In this document: one piece after another, positions 15,501 to 22,429 of the stretch
Position numbering within the stretch: the first letter of the stretch is position 1
Layout: each line of letters begins with the position of its first letter
Assembly (NCBI GenBank): GCA_900128585.1
Contig: LT642337.1
Coordinates: 1-22,429 of the forward strand
DNA length: 22,429 bases
Direction of reading: 5' to 3'
Origin: Stramenopiles sp. TOSAG23-3
Taxonomy: Eukaryota > Sar
The notes under the pieces: generated by a model
Told to the model about the DNA's origin: nothing
The model's input: the letters and a program-made list of their open reading frames with translations, nothing else
Databases searched by the model: none
Program-made: the position numbers and the translations under genes

Positions 15501-17323
15501 TAATTGACGTTCGCCATTATACGTAATTGCAACAAGTATCCTTCCGGGTCTGTTTTCAACGACATAATCCGGGTTCCGTCGCTTTCCGCAGAAAAGGAAA
15601 AGTTCTCTCCGTACATGGACTCCATCACTTCAATTTCGTCTTGCAGCATACTTGCCCCAAGATCTCCATCGTCGGCCGTGGGAGCAGCGTCGTCGCCGAT
15701 CAACTGCAAGAACAATTTCCGCAACGCGAGTTCAGTATTGCCTTGGCACTCCCCAAGTGCTTCACGACAAGGATCTACGTCAAAGCCGTGCTCGTACAAA
15801 AACTCCTCTTCTTCGGTCTGGCACGTACTTGGCTCTTTTCTTTTTTTCAGTTTGCGTGGCTGCTCTTTGTCATACCGAACAACGTCCAGCTGCTTCCCGC
15901 GGGCATCGAAATTTTTCGGCAAGTCGTCTTCATCCAAGTTCAAAGTTAACCAATCCAGTGCGTCCGTGTATATATTGCTGCATTTAACTAGTGCCTTCTT
16001 CGCGTGCTTTTGTTTGAAACCAATTTTTTCTAAATTTTTTACATTGTCTCGAAACATGGGATCATCCTCTAGCAATGCCGCAATGGCTTCGTTGCTCTCC
16101 CTGCTCTGACTACCATTGCTATTTATGAAAGACTTTAAAATATCCTCAACCAAACGGCGATGTTTGTCGCTCATGTACACGCGCGCGTCCTGGTTCGCAT
16201 ACGCCAAGTTTTCGCGGGTTTGGCGTTTCTTAGCTCGCTCTTCATCGCGTTTTCTCCGTGTAATATTCCGCTCCTGATTTGAAACAAACTTCAACGAAGA
16301 TGTCAGTGACACCGCCGCCGATGCCTCGATCAACACTTTCTTCTTTGGACGCTTGGTTGCGGGTGTCAGGGCGACGACCGAGGGCACAGCGGGCGCTTTG
16401 CTTCCAAGTTTTTTCGCCACGGATGCTTCGTGCTGTTCTACCAGAATGTTCCTTCTGTACTGGTGGATTCCGCGTCGAAAACGCTTTATTTCGAGTTCTT
16501 TCAATCCGTAGTCTAGTAGCGCGTCCTTGTCTTGCTCCATTTTCTCGTCCAATAGCTGCTTTACATCTCTGTAGCCATTCGCTGTGAAACAGGAAATGTA
16601 CTGTCCCAAATTAATACTCTTTAACCAATTCGCCAATTCGTCCTCACTGTTACCTTTTTTCTCTGTCTCCCCACTGACAACCTTTGCAACGCCCTTTGTT
16701 TTCTTCTTTTTTGTCGCGTTTTGCAGGTCTTCTGCAAGTTTGGCCTCTGCCGCTTTGCGGGACTCTTCTTCTTCCTGTTTTATTTTCCACGCAGCTTTCT
16801 TCTTCCCCTTCTTGTTCAATGGAACCGAGGAGGCTGATGCAGCAGCAGAGTCTGCGCGGCCCACAAGCTGCAGCCACATTGTACGGTAAGGCTCCGGTAA
16901 TTTTCGTTCGTGGGGAATGGATTCCCCTAAATGTTTGAGTGCCAGCAACGCAACTGCGTGCTCTGCCTCCAGCGTACTCTTAAAACCTTGTTCTGTCAAA
17001 AATTTCAACGATTTTTCCTTTTTCTTTGGGTCGGGCAGAGTCAACCAGACCCTGCAGGTCCCACTACCACCCGGTTTTGCAGGCTTTCCGTTCGCCTTGT
17101 TGTACCACGGCCTCGGTCGCTTCTGTTTCTGACAATACTCATGCACAAGTTGTTTCGGTGTCCTTTGCCATTCTTTCATTGCTACTCCAGCGACAACAAT
17201 TGTCCCTTTCCCTGTCTGCGCAGTGCCAGCCCCTTTTTGGCGGTGACCACGGGCCCGTCGCTTGGGCGCAGCGGCGGCTGGTGCAGGCGGCGGTGCTGCC
17301 GGCGCGCTTTTTTTCTTTCCCAT
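12566..17323 (-). CDS. DExH-box RNA helicase, DHX57/DHX29-like, with added SAM domain
   Basis: This 1585-residue protein is an SF2 RNA helicase of the RHA/DEAH group. Domains in order: an Ala/Lys-rich basic N-terminus; a dsRBD-like region at ~55-135 with the following LPEPYR motif; a SAM domain at ~228-290 (LANWLKSINLGQYISCF); a UBA-like segment at ~423-463 and a second one at ~507-541; an RWD domain at ~555-665 (DEIEVMESMYG, NYPSDYP); then the helicase core. Helicase motifs are GETGCGKTT (~783-791), TQPRRLAA, DEVH (~885-888), SAT (~917-919), STNVAETSIT (~1104-1113) and QRRGRAGR (~1152-1159), then the HA2/OB region to the end. UBA plus RWD plus DEVH is the layout of DHX57; the dsRBD-like N-terminus recalls DHX29, which helps 40S scanning on structured mRNAs. 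The RNA-remodelling role follows from the family; the substrate is unknown. The frame extends 15 codons upstream to a TTG; I used the ATG at 17323. It is divergent with the pseudouridine synthase gene. Confidence 0.9.
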   Translation of the reverse strand: MGKKKSAPAAPPPAPAAAAPKRRARGHRQKGAGTAQTGKGTIVVAGVAMKEWQRTPKQLVHEYCQKQKRPRPWYNKANGKPAKPGGSGTCRVWLTLPDPKKKEKSLKFLTEQGFKSTLEAEHAVALLALKHLGESIPHERKLPEPYRTMWLQLVGRADSAAASASSVPLNKKGKKKAAWKIKQEEEESRKAAEAKLAEDLQNATKKKKTKGVAKVVSGETEKKGNSEDELANWLKSINLGQYISCFTANGYRDVKQLLDEKMEQDKDALLDYGLKELEIKRFRRGIHQYRRNILVEQHEASVAKKLGSKAPAVPSVVALTPATKRPKKKVLIEASAAVSLTSSLKFVSNQERNITRRKRDEERAKKRQTRENLAYANQDARVYMSDKHRRLVEDILKSFINSNGSQSRESNEAIAALLEDDPMFRDNVKNLEKIGFKQKHAKKALVKCSNIYTDALDWLTLNLDEDDLPKNFDARGKQLDVVRYDKEQPRKLKKRKEPSTCQTEEEEFLYEHGFDVDPCREALGECQGNTELALRKLFLQLIGDDAAPTADDGDLGASMLQDEIEVMESMYGENFSFSAESDGTRIMSLKTDPEGYLLQLRIMANVNYPSDYPVATLSCDKWTHDQCKTITHGLSQQVKELQGQLVMYECSLWTQSEDFKVLMSEGQAPAQNKKANRYPSVSQPSTFNNRYRTDMAPEPNATEADGRPSKVIHKRKRHWKRRKMSKQERAKLSIELSNEYAERKSSSSAYKRMMTARSRLPAWKQDKEVLRAVAKNQVVLISGETGCGKTTQVPQFILDHYISNGKGGDVNIICTQPRRLAAIGVAGRVADEQCSPLGSTIGYQVRMDKKVDPRKTRLTFCTTGILLRRLHGDRTVEGVTHILVDEVHERDVDTDFLLAILKEIIKVRKDLKIILMSATMDTSLFVNYFGSVKAPVVKIPGFVHPVKEHYLEEILEGLRTSDGDANGTDSSKNVSKAATAANEYEDEKVYNVKVGENRHGSYGQNNRKSNGRKVKGKTDYNLVAKAVMYADHIGLDTNDDGAILVFMSGTMEINRAIEATKRLAQAQNRLHDLWILPLHGSLSSYDQNRVFQRPKRGMRKVVVSTNVAETSITIDDCVFVIDSGRMKEMQYDPYNRMSCLVETWVSKANARQRRGRAGRVRPGHCLRLFSKSQLDSFSAHQSPEIHRTPLERLCLQIRYLELGKPKEFLSKVIEPPSTKSVISAIRHLRELNAFKDKSSLTPLGQHLASMPVDAQVGKMLIYGAILRCPSQILTIAAAMCTRSPFLQDPVADEAKMKFGGGRLMSDHIAILRAFEGYKDCTREGERRSYCTEHGLHNEGMRQIKDLRSQLARALNDAGFVGSGRDMARLLYKKDTSRLDKDPEVQMDYNVLKAALCAGMYPNVVRVQLPEKRYQEVNGGAFEKSSAAREIKLFCKMNDAEVEEKKKEVQEDPSKGSRNTMSLNQRVFLHPSSALFKQGSTSYNIPWLVYFQKVRTSKVFLRDASVVPPYALLLFGGAIDILHEKSKLVMDNWMYFQAPARIGVLVRELRKALDKLLIEKIEDPSLSLSNSPIIDAILLLLRSSGM

Positions 17324-17399
17324 TTCTCTTCTTTTTTGCCCGTGCGTTTGTCGCTGTCGTACTAACAAAAACTCTGTTCAGAATTGATAACTCGAAAAC

Positions 17400-17421
17400 A
17401 TTGGTGGGCTATTCTTCCAAT
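17400..17421. promoter_or_regulatory. Possible inverted CCAAT-box pair
   Basis: ATTGG at 17400-17404 and CCAAT at 17417-17421 lie 77-98 bases upstream of the helicase ATG, a normal distance for CCAAT/NF-Y sites in other eukaryotes. Five-base matches occur easily by chance. Confidence 0.2.
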
Positions 17422-17631
17422 GGGCAGTTGTTAATTTATTTCATTATAAACCTAGCAAAAACACTCTGGCTACCTTTTGTTCAAGAGGAAACAAATTCGA
17501 AGTTGTCATTGTTGTTTGTGTTCTTGTTGTTGGTTTTTTTTGTGGCATTTTATATTGTGTGGATGTGCTACTATTATTACATTGTATAGTTATATCGGCG
17601 GTGGTCGGACTGGCGATGATTGGTTAGTACC

Positions 17632-17646
17632 GTACTACCGTAGTAC
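17632..17646. repeat. Odd palindrome GTACTACCGTAGTAC
   Basis: Seven-base arms GTACTAC and GTAGTAC are exact reverse complements around a single C. It lies about 300 bases from both divergent start codons. A dimeric regulator site is possible; there is no independent support. Confidence 0.4.
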
Positions 17647-17670
17647 TAGGTAAGTACACTACACTATATA

Positions 17671-17742
17671 TATTATTATAATATTATTTTATTTATTATT
17701 ATTATTGATTTATTATTATTATTATTGTGTGATTATTATTAT
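17671..17742. repeat. TTA/TTAT simple repeat
   Basis: TTA and TTAT units run through this stretch with short GATT/GTGTG interruptions. It is low-complexity spacer DNA upstream of the pseudouridine synthase gene. Confidence 0.75.
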
Positions 17743-17946
17743 TGGTGGATGGATTTGATTTTTGGGTTACCCGTTTGGTATATTATAAGCCAAATCTCAA
17801 CGCGTGTTACCTGTATGGTTCAAATTGATAAGATTGAAAAAGAGTAGTCTTCTTCTTCATGAGAGGAGATATTCTCAGAAGTATTTTAATCCGCTGAAAT
17901 GGTAATTTTGCACTTGGATTAGTAACTTCTACGTCGATAGTTCGAA

Positions 17947-19044
17947 ATGAACACGTGCAATGAAAACGAAAGCGTGCTGCTGCAAGACACGCTCGTTCAC
18001 ACGGCGTGTTTCGCTGGAACTGACTCGGTGCAAAACGATCGCAGAATAGCAAACTATTTGGCAAAAATATTTCCAGGGTCTTTGGGGACGCGAACAAGGT
18101 GTAAAAAAATATGCAAAAAGAAGAAGTTTGTGTTCGTAAACGACAGTGTTGTCACAACCTCGGCATACATTGTGAAAGACGGTGATCGGATTCACGTAGA
18201 CTTGGGTGGTTTGCGCTCGGAGGAAGATGGTGTGCACAAGAAAGAAGTGGAAATAAAAATAAACGTTCTTTATGAAGATAGCCACTGTGCTGTTGTAGAA
18301 AAACCAGCGGGTTTGCAAACAAACGGGGTAAACCGGTTAAGGACGTTGGAAAATGCACTCTCTTACAATCTAAAAAAATCAGAGGAAGCGTCCGCGTTTC
18401 CACCTCGCCCTGTTCATAGATTGGATCTTATGACCGGTGGTTTGGTTATTGTAGCAAAGACACGAAAGGCAGCGCAGTATTTCTGCAAACAGTTTGAAAG
18501 TAGAAATGTTAGAAAGAGGTACAGAGCAATACTAGTAGGGAACCTGGCTCAGGATTCCGGTATTGTAAATAGTGAAATCGATGGCAAAGATGCTGTTACT
18601 GAATATAAAGTTGTCCATCGCACGGAATCCATTCATGGAGGGTGCGTTACAACCGTAGATCTTTGGCCAAAAACTGGTAGAAAGCACCAACTAAGAAAGC
18701 ACATGGCAGGATTGGGGTTCCCAATAGTCGGTGATAAACTTTACCATAATCTCACTCCAGGTGAAGGGCAACAGCGCAAAGGTGAGGTTTACAGCGACAA
18801 CTTCTTCTGCTCTGGCAAAGGCATGTACTTGCGGGCGTTAGAAATTCAATTTAAGCCTTTTTTGACCGATGATTCTGTCGTCACAGGGAAAAGAAAAAGT
18901 TGCGACGGCGATGCTGCTCTCAAGCCAATTTCTCCCACCATACACATAAATATTCCTGAACCTCATAAATTTGGATACTACCGGCAAAATGAACTTAAGC
19001 GGTACAAAAAATTGCGGGAAACAGCAATATCATCTTCAGAGTAA
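17947..19044 (+). CDS. RluA-family RNA pseudouridine synthase with S4-like domain
   Basis: This 365-residue protein converts uridine to pseudouridine in RNA. Residues ~31-88 resemble an S4 RNA-binding fold (DRRIANYLAK, FVFVNDSVV, VKDGDRIHVD). The catalytic domain follows: VLYEDSHCAVVEKPAGLQT (108-126), the motif II box HRLDLMTGGLVIVAKT (157-172) with the nucleophile D160, then the YRAIL strand and motif III GRKHQLRKHMA (244-254). The usual HRLDxxTSGL has Gly in place of Ser (T163-G164-G165). A C-terminal tail of ~60 residues is Lys-rich and unlike bacterial RluA/C/D. No clear organelle presequence is visible; the N-terminus is acidic, which favours cytosol or nucleus. The target (rRNA, tRNA or mRNA) cannot be told from sequence. 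The gene looks more AT-rich than the helicase and SCY1-like genes. An AATAAA follows 51 bases after the stop. Confidence 0.92.
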   Translation: MNTCNENESVLLQDTLVHTACFAGTDSVQNDRRIANYLAKIFPGSLGTRTRCKKICKKKKFVFVNDSVVTTSAYIVKDGDRIHVDLGGLRSEEDGVHKKEVEIKINVLYEDSHCAVVEKPAGLQTNGVNRLRTLENALSYNLKKSEEASAFPPRPVHRLDLMTGGLVIVAKTRKAAQYFCKQFESRNVRKRYRAILVGNLAQDSGIVNSEIDGKDAVTEYKVVHRTESIHGGCVTTVDLWPKTGRKHQLRKHMAGLGFPIVGDKLYHNLTPGEGQQRKGEVYSDNFFCSGKGMYLRALEIQFKPFLTDDSVVTGKRKSCDGDAALKPISPTIHINIPEPHKFGYYRQNELKRYKKLRETAISSSE

Positions 19045-19211
19045 ATAGCGTCATCATAGTTGAGAGAGGTACAAAGTAAGTTGTGAGAGAGGTTAATAAA
19101 CAAGAAAATTGGCTGTTAAATTTATCTTATCCATGTAAACGTTTTTAGTTTAAAGAATTACGAAAGGTTTTAATTAATCTTAAGTATGAAACCCCTCTTG
19201 GTTTACTGCGT
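19045..19211. other. Convergent 3' spacer
   Basis: This 167-bp spacer is the shortest gap in the window, between the 3' ends of the pseudouridine synthase and SCY1-like genes. It contains one AATAAA (noted separately) and otherwise plain AT-rich sequence. Confidence 0.5.
19095..19100 (+). promoter_or_regulatory. Candidate poly(A) signal for the pseudouridine synthase gene
   Basis: AATAAA, 51 bases past the stop codon, in a short convergent spacer. Its position is what one expects for a canonical signal; AT bias weakens the case. Confidence 0.4.
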
Positions 19212-21827
19212 TCAAAACCCAAACTCGCCAAAAAAGTCATCCTTGTCCGCAGCTGCGCTTTTTCCAGACTTTGGTTTCGAGCGGGAAGTGGACTTTTTTA
19301 ACCCGATGCTTCCTTTCTTGGCTTTTTTCTGTTGTTTCATTTTTGCTATAGAATTTTTCTTTTTCTTTGAATCTGGCTTTATGGTGGGCTTGCTTTTGGT
19401 GGAAGATACCATCATGTCTCCAAACAAATCGTCATCAGCATCGTCCCATCCTCCTCCTGAATTCCTACTGGCAGGTTTTGAAAGCTTCTTGCTGTTGGAG
19501 GGGGGGGAGGACATACCACCAAACAAATCGTCATCTGCATCGCCCCAAGGATCCTCGTTCACGGCGGCCGTGGGAACAGCTTTATTCCCACTGCTACTCC
19601 CACTGCGCCTGGAACCAGAACTGCGTTCTACTTGTTCACTTCCGAAGATATCGTCGTCATCGTCCCAGCCCGTGCCGGCCGCTGGGCTACCATCGCCCAT
19701 ACCCATGCTACCAAAAATGTCGTCTTTCATCGCGTTCGATTTTGGCTTTGAGCTTTTTGAATTTTTGCGAGAGAGGGATCCAAGGGACCCGCTATTTTTT
19801 CTTGGTTTCAGCGACAGGTTCCCTCCTCGCGAAGATTTGCTTCTTTGCTCTTTCCTTGCATTTGCTTTTTCCCTCTTCATGTCCAGCCTGCTCGCCTTCC
19901 GCGTGGTATTCGTACTCGTGCCACTAAAGAAGTCGTCGTCATCATCATCATCCCCCCAACCAACATCATCAAAACGCCCAGCGTTCTTTTGCGCTTTGTT
20001 TTGGTGGGCTGTACTGGCCGTTGGCCCCGCGCTTGATGCTCCGGCGCTTCCATAACTGTTCCCTCTCACGGTGCGCTCCTGCTCTTTCTTCTCCGCCTCC
20101 GCCTCTTTCTTGTGCTGCTCTTCCTCTTTTCTCTGCTTCTCTGCTTCTCTATTTTGCTCCTCCTCTACCAACGTCATTTCTCCACTGATCGTTTCAATGC
20201 GTGACATAAATTGCTTTAGGCAAGCGAACGCGGGGTCACGCACCATGTGTACGTCGTCCATCAGCCGCTGGACAACTACTGGTAAAATCTTTGCGCAGGC
20301 ATCGCTTGCCTCGTACATTTTGTGCGTGGACGTTAACGCTTTCAGTGCAGCGGCCCGATTGTGGGGAAACGGGTCCTGGAGTGCCCTCGTAAATCCTGGG
20401 AGCAACAATTTCTTCTTTGTCGATTCGTCGAATTTGTCTGCCAGAATGCCCAGCAATATTGTTGCATTCACGCGTATCCCGGGGACTGGATCTCGCAGCA
20501 AGTTCATCATAATTCCCCCAAACTTTGCGTTCAAATTCTTGCTGTTAAGCATCGAGACGATCGCTGGTATGGTTTTCAACGTAATCTCCCGCATTTGCGG
20601 TGCACTGTCGCGAAAGCCAGTCAGTATGCATTCGAATATGGTGGAATTTAACAATGATTCTTTTTTCGAACCAATGCCGGGGCATGGAAGGTCCAGCGCA
20701 AACTTGTATGACTCTATTTGCTGCAGCAAGTTCACCCGCACGCCACGGTCGTTTTGCTTGTACAGCTCTACCAACGTGGGACAAATGCACTTCACGTACA
20801 ATTCCTCGTCCTGCTCCATCATCTTCCCAATCGCCAACATGGGCATCAATATGGCGGTCCCAGGTAGAATGCTCATGGAATTCTTTAACAGCGGTAAGAT
20901 TTTATAGATGCACACGTGGCTGGGGATTCCTGCCAGCTTTCCTACCAAGGCCTGGAAAAATTTGGCCTTCTCGTCTGGCTCTTTGATGGAGATCTCGTCC
21001 AGGAAAGCTAACGTTTCCACCAAATCGTGCCGAAAAAACGGGTGAGAGAGTATTTTTTTCGGGTTTGGGCGCTGGGCGGGCCTGCTGGCCAGCAGTCTCT
21101 TGAACGCCGTTTTGAGGGATTGCGGGATGTTGCGCATGTTTTGCGTGTCCTCTGCCCGGTTCAACGGGCCATTGAACACTTCGTACACCAGGCACCCGAG
21201 CGACCACATGTCCATGGCCCAGAGGGGCGCCTCCGCAATTTGAGTCCAGCTGCGGCTTAAGCGCTCGGGGGCCCGGTACTGCTGGGGCAGCAATTCGTGG
21301 TTGTAGGTCAGCACGCTTTGGGGCCCATGCCGCTCCATCGCCGCGACCAAGTCCATCCGACCAAGCTTCCAGTCACCCCCCGGGGTCACGAAGATCGCAT
21401 CGCTCGATAGCAGGCCATGGACCAGCTTGCAGTCGTTTGCCAGGAAGCTCAGTGCCCCGCACACGCAGCGAAGGCCCCAAGCGGTCGCAGCCTCGTACTG
21501 CTCGTCCGAGTTCGTCTCCTTTGCCGACTGTAGCCAGTCTTGCAAGGGCGTTACGGGCTCCGTCACGATCAAAACCTCCTTGTCTGTCTCGACGCCTTCC
21601 AAATATGTCAACGTGTTTGGGTGGCGTATTGTCTTGACCCGGTTGAGTGCGTTGGTGCAGGCCTCCAGCCTACTGTTCGACAGGCCGTCCTTTTTCAATT
21701 TAAAAATGGACACCGGCTCAGAGTTCTCTTTCTTCGTTCCCGTATGAAGAGTCCACCCCTGTTTTCCCGTATACGACGGCACGTTCCCTGCAACATTGTA
21801 CGGTATATTAGACGCAGCGTTCCCCAT
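19212..21827 (-). CDS. SCY1-like pseudokinase (SCYL1/SCYL3-type), N-myristoylation motif
   Basis: This 871-residue protein belongs to the SCY1-like family, which acts in Golgi/ER (COPI) and nuclear-export traffic. Residues ~20-270 form a kinase-like fold lacking a usable active site: IFKLKK keeps K43 or an adjacent lysine, the HRD loop is HGL (137-139), DFG is degenerate (GRM near 156), and YRAPERL is intact. HEAT repeats run ~280-545 (for example LRDPVPGIRVNATILLGILA). A Glu/Lys-rich coiled coil covers ~550-588. The tail is Ser/Lys-rich and carries six acidic motifs of the DDxF(G) type at ~626-636, 702-706, 722-729, 759-770, 796-803 and 863-871. The start at ATG 21827 gives MGNAAS, matching the MGxxxS/T myristoylation consensus; the frame runs 15 codons further to a GTG, which I rejected. 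Family SCYL1 binds COPI through a C-terminal basic motif; none is obvious here. It converges with the pseudouridine synthase gene. Confidence 0.92.
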   Translation of the reverse strand: MGNAASNIPYNVAGNVPSYTGKQGWTLHTGTKKENSEPVSIFKLKKDGLSNSRLEACTNALNRVKTIRHPNTLTYLEGVETDKEVLIVTEPVTPLQDWLQSAKETNSDEQYEAATAWGLRCVCGALSFLANDCKLVHGLLSSDAIFVTPGGDWKLGRMDLVAAMERHGPQSVLTYNHELLPQQYRAPERLSRSWTQIAEAPLWAMDMWSLGCLVYEVFNGPLNRAEDTQNMRNIPQSLKTAFKRLLASRPAQRPNPKKILSHPFFRHDLVETLAFLDEISIKEPDEKAKFFQALVGKLAGIPSHVCIYKILPLLKNSMSILPGTAILMPMLAIGKMMEQDEELYVKCICPTLVELYKQNDRGVRVNLLQQIESYKFALDLPCPGIGSKKESLLNSTIFECILTGFRDSAPQMREITLKTIPAIVSMLNSKNLNAKFGGIMMNLLRDPVPGIRVNATILLGILADKFDESTKKKLLLPGFTRALQDPFPHNRAAALKALTSTHKMYEASDACAKILPVVVQRLMDDVHMVRDPAFACLKQFMSRIETISGEMTLVEEEQNREAEKQRKEEEQHKKEAEAEKKEQERTVRGNSYGSAGASSAGPTASTAHQNKAQKNAGRFDDVGWGDDDDDDDFFSGTSTNTTRKASRLDMKREKANARKEQRSKSSRGGNLSLKPRKNSGSLGSLSRKNSKSSKPKSNAMKDDIFGSMGMGDGSPAAGTGWDDDDDIFGSEQVERSSGSRRSGSSSGNKAVPTAAVNEDPWGDADDDLFGGMSSPPSNSKKLSKPASRNSGGGWDDADDDLFGDMMVSSTKSKPTIKPDSKKKKNSIAKMKQQKKAKKGSIGLKKSTSRSKPKSGKSAAADKDDFFGEFGF

Positions 21828-22429
21828 CGATGATCGAACACTGCCGCGTGCAAGAGAGGGGGGAGCTGGCACGCGGAGGGAAAGGAAGCGCTTTCAACCA
21901 CTTACGCGTCGGTATTTCTGCTGCTCTAAGGGAGAACTTCACGAAAGCGCGTAACGAGCACTACGTTTCACACGAGCACAATTTATAGTTGATTCCACAA
22001 TACTATTTTGATTTGTCAATGCCTTGTTAGGTAATATATAGAACAAGAAGTTGAGTGTAATGTTGAATTGTAAAATATAAAATAGTCGTCTTCTATAATT
22101 TAGTCCGTGTGGGGTGTATGTGTATTTTTTTGTTTTTTCTTCTTCTATCTTCTTCTCTTTCTTCTTCGTCGTTCTTTTTTTTTTTTTGGCTGTGGTGTTT
22201 GTTGTTGTTAGAAAACTATTAATTATTGTATAATAATAATTTATTATTGTTGTGCATGCTGTATAGTGTATATATAGATTTTTAAAAAATTAATTCATCA
22301 TCATCACATTTTTTTTTTGTTATTTTATTATTAAATATTTATTAAGTAAGCAGGTACAGAGCAAAGGCACCTAATTTAAATTATTAATATTTTATTATTA
22401 TTATTACGAAGTATTACTAGACAACGTAT
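21828..22429. other. Upstream region of the SCY1-like gene and right-edge AT spacer
   Basis: The ~150 bases next to the SCY1-like start are GC-rich and probably its promoter/leader. Beyond ~22000 the sequence is AT-rich, with a CTT/T-rich tract near 22136-22190 and TTA-type repeats to the edge. I see no gene in this 602-bp stretch. Confidence 0.6.
22136..22190. repeat. CTT/poly-T pyrimidine-rich tract
   Basis: CTT-rich and T-rich sequence, almost all pyrimidine, lies ~310 bases upstream of the SCY1-like ATG. It is another example of polypyrimidine DNA in an upstream spacer of this window. Confidence 0.7.

Larger units (their letters stand above)
17324..17946. other. Divergent promoter spacer (helicase/pseudouridine synthase)
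   Basis: This 623-bp spacer lies between divergent genes. It holds an ATTGG/CCAAT pair near the helicase, an odd palindrome at 17632-17646 and a TTA repeat at ~17671-17742. A T-rich open frame runs out of the antisense side of the helicase into this region but has no domain signature. Confidence 0.55.

Noticed and set aside
17026-17589. 187-residue + strand frame running from inside the helicase into the divergent spacer
   Set aside because: Most of it is antisense to the helicase N-terminus; the spacer part is T-rich and has no domain.

Overview
This window looks like nuclear DNA of a gene-dense, intron-poor unicellular eukaryote. Every recognised gene product is eukaryote-specific: ENY2/Sus1, the prenyltransferase alpha subunit, complex III QCR8, a SCY1-like pseudokinase, a DHX57-like helicase and a TLDc protein. 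No gene shows an evident intron. GC-moderate to GC-rich coding blocks are separated by very AT-rich spacers full of microsatellites. The lineage cannot be fixed by eye. Intronless genes plus a secreted Kelch/EGF membrane protein would fit a stramenopile protist such as a labyrinthulomycete, but a red alga or another protist is possible.

Layout, left to right: (1) a repeat-rich AT spacer, 1-1355; (2) a PARP-like/coiled-coil/TLDc fusion gene (+); (3) mitochondrial complex III subunit QCR8 (-); (4) the FTase/GGTase-I alpha subunit (+); (5) a large Kelch-EGF single-pass membrane protein (-); (6) ENY2/Sus1 (+); (7) a dsRBD-SAM-UBA-RWD-DExH RNA helicase (-); (8) an S4/RluA pseudouridine synthase (+); (9) an N-myristoylatable SCY1-like pseudokinase (-); (10) an AT-rich spacer to the right edge.

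The eight genes alternate strictly in strand (+ - + - + - + -). The window is therefore a series of convergent pairs with short 3' spacers (167-493 bp) joined by longer divergent promoter regions (623-1658 bp). Long homopurine/homopyrimidine tracts and triplet or tetranucleotide repeats occur only in divergent or outer upstream spacers, never between convergent 3' ends. This arrangement is the main structural feature of the window.

Functionally these are unrelated housekeeping genes (chromatin/mRNA export, respiration, prenylation, RNA remodelling and modification, Golgi trafficking) plus two lineage-flavoured multidomain proteins. They do not form a pathway or operon. The best candidates for novelty are the pseudo-PARP/TLDc fusion, the SAM-containing DHX57-like helicase, the repeated acidic DDxFG motifs in the pseudokinase tail, and the Kelch-EGF receptor-like protein. 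Several long reading frames begin upstream at GTG or TTG codons; I set those starts to the first ATG.
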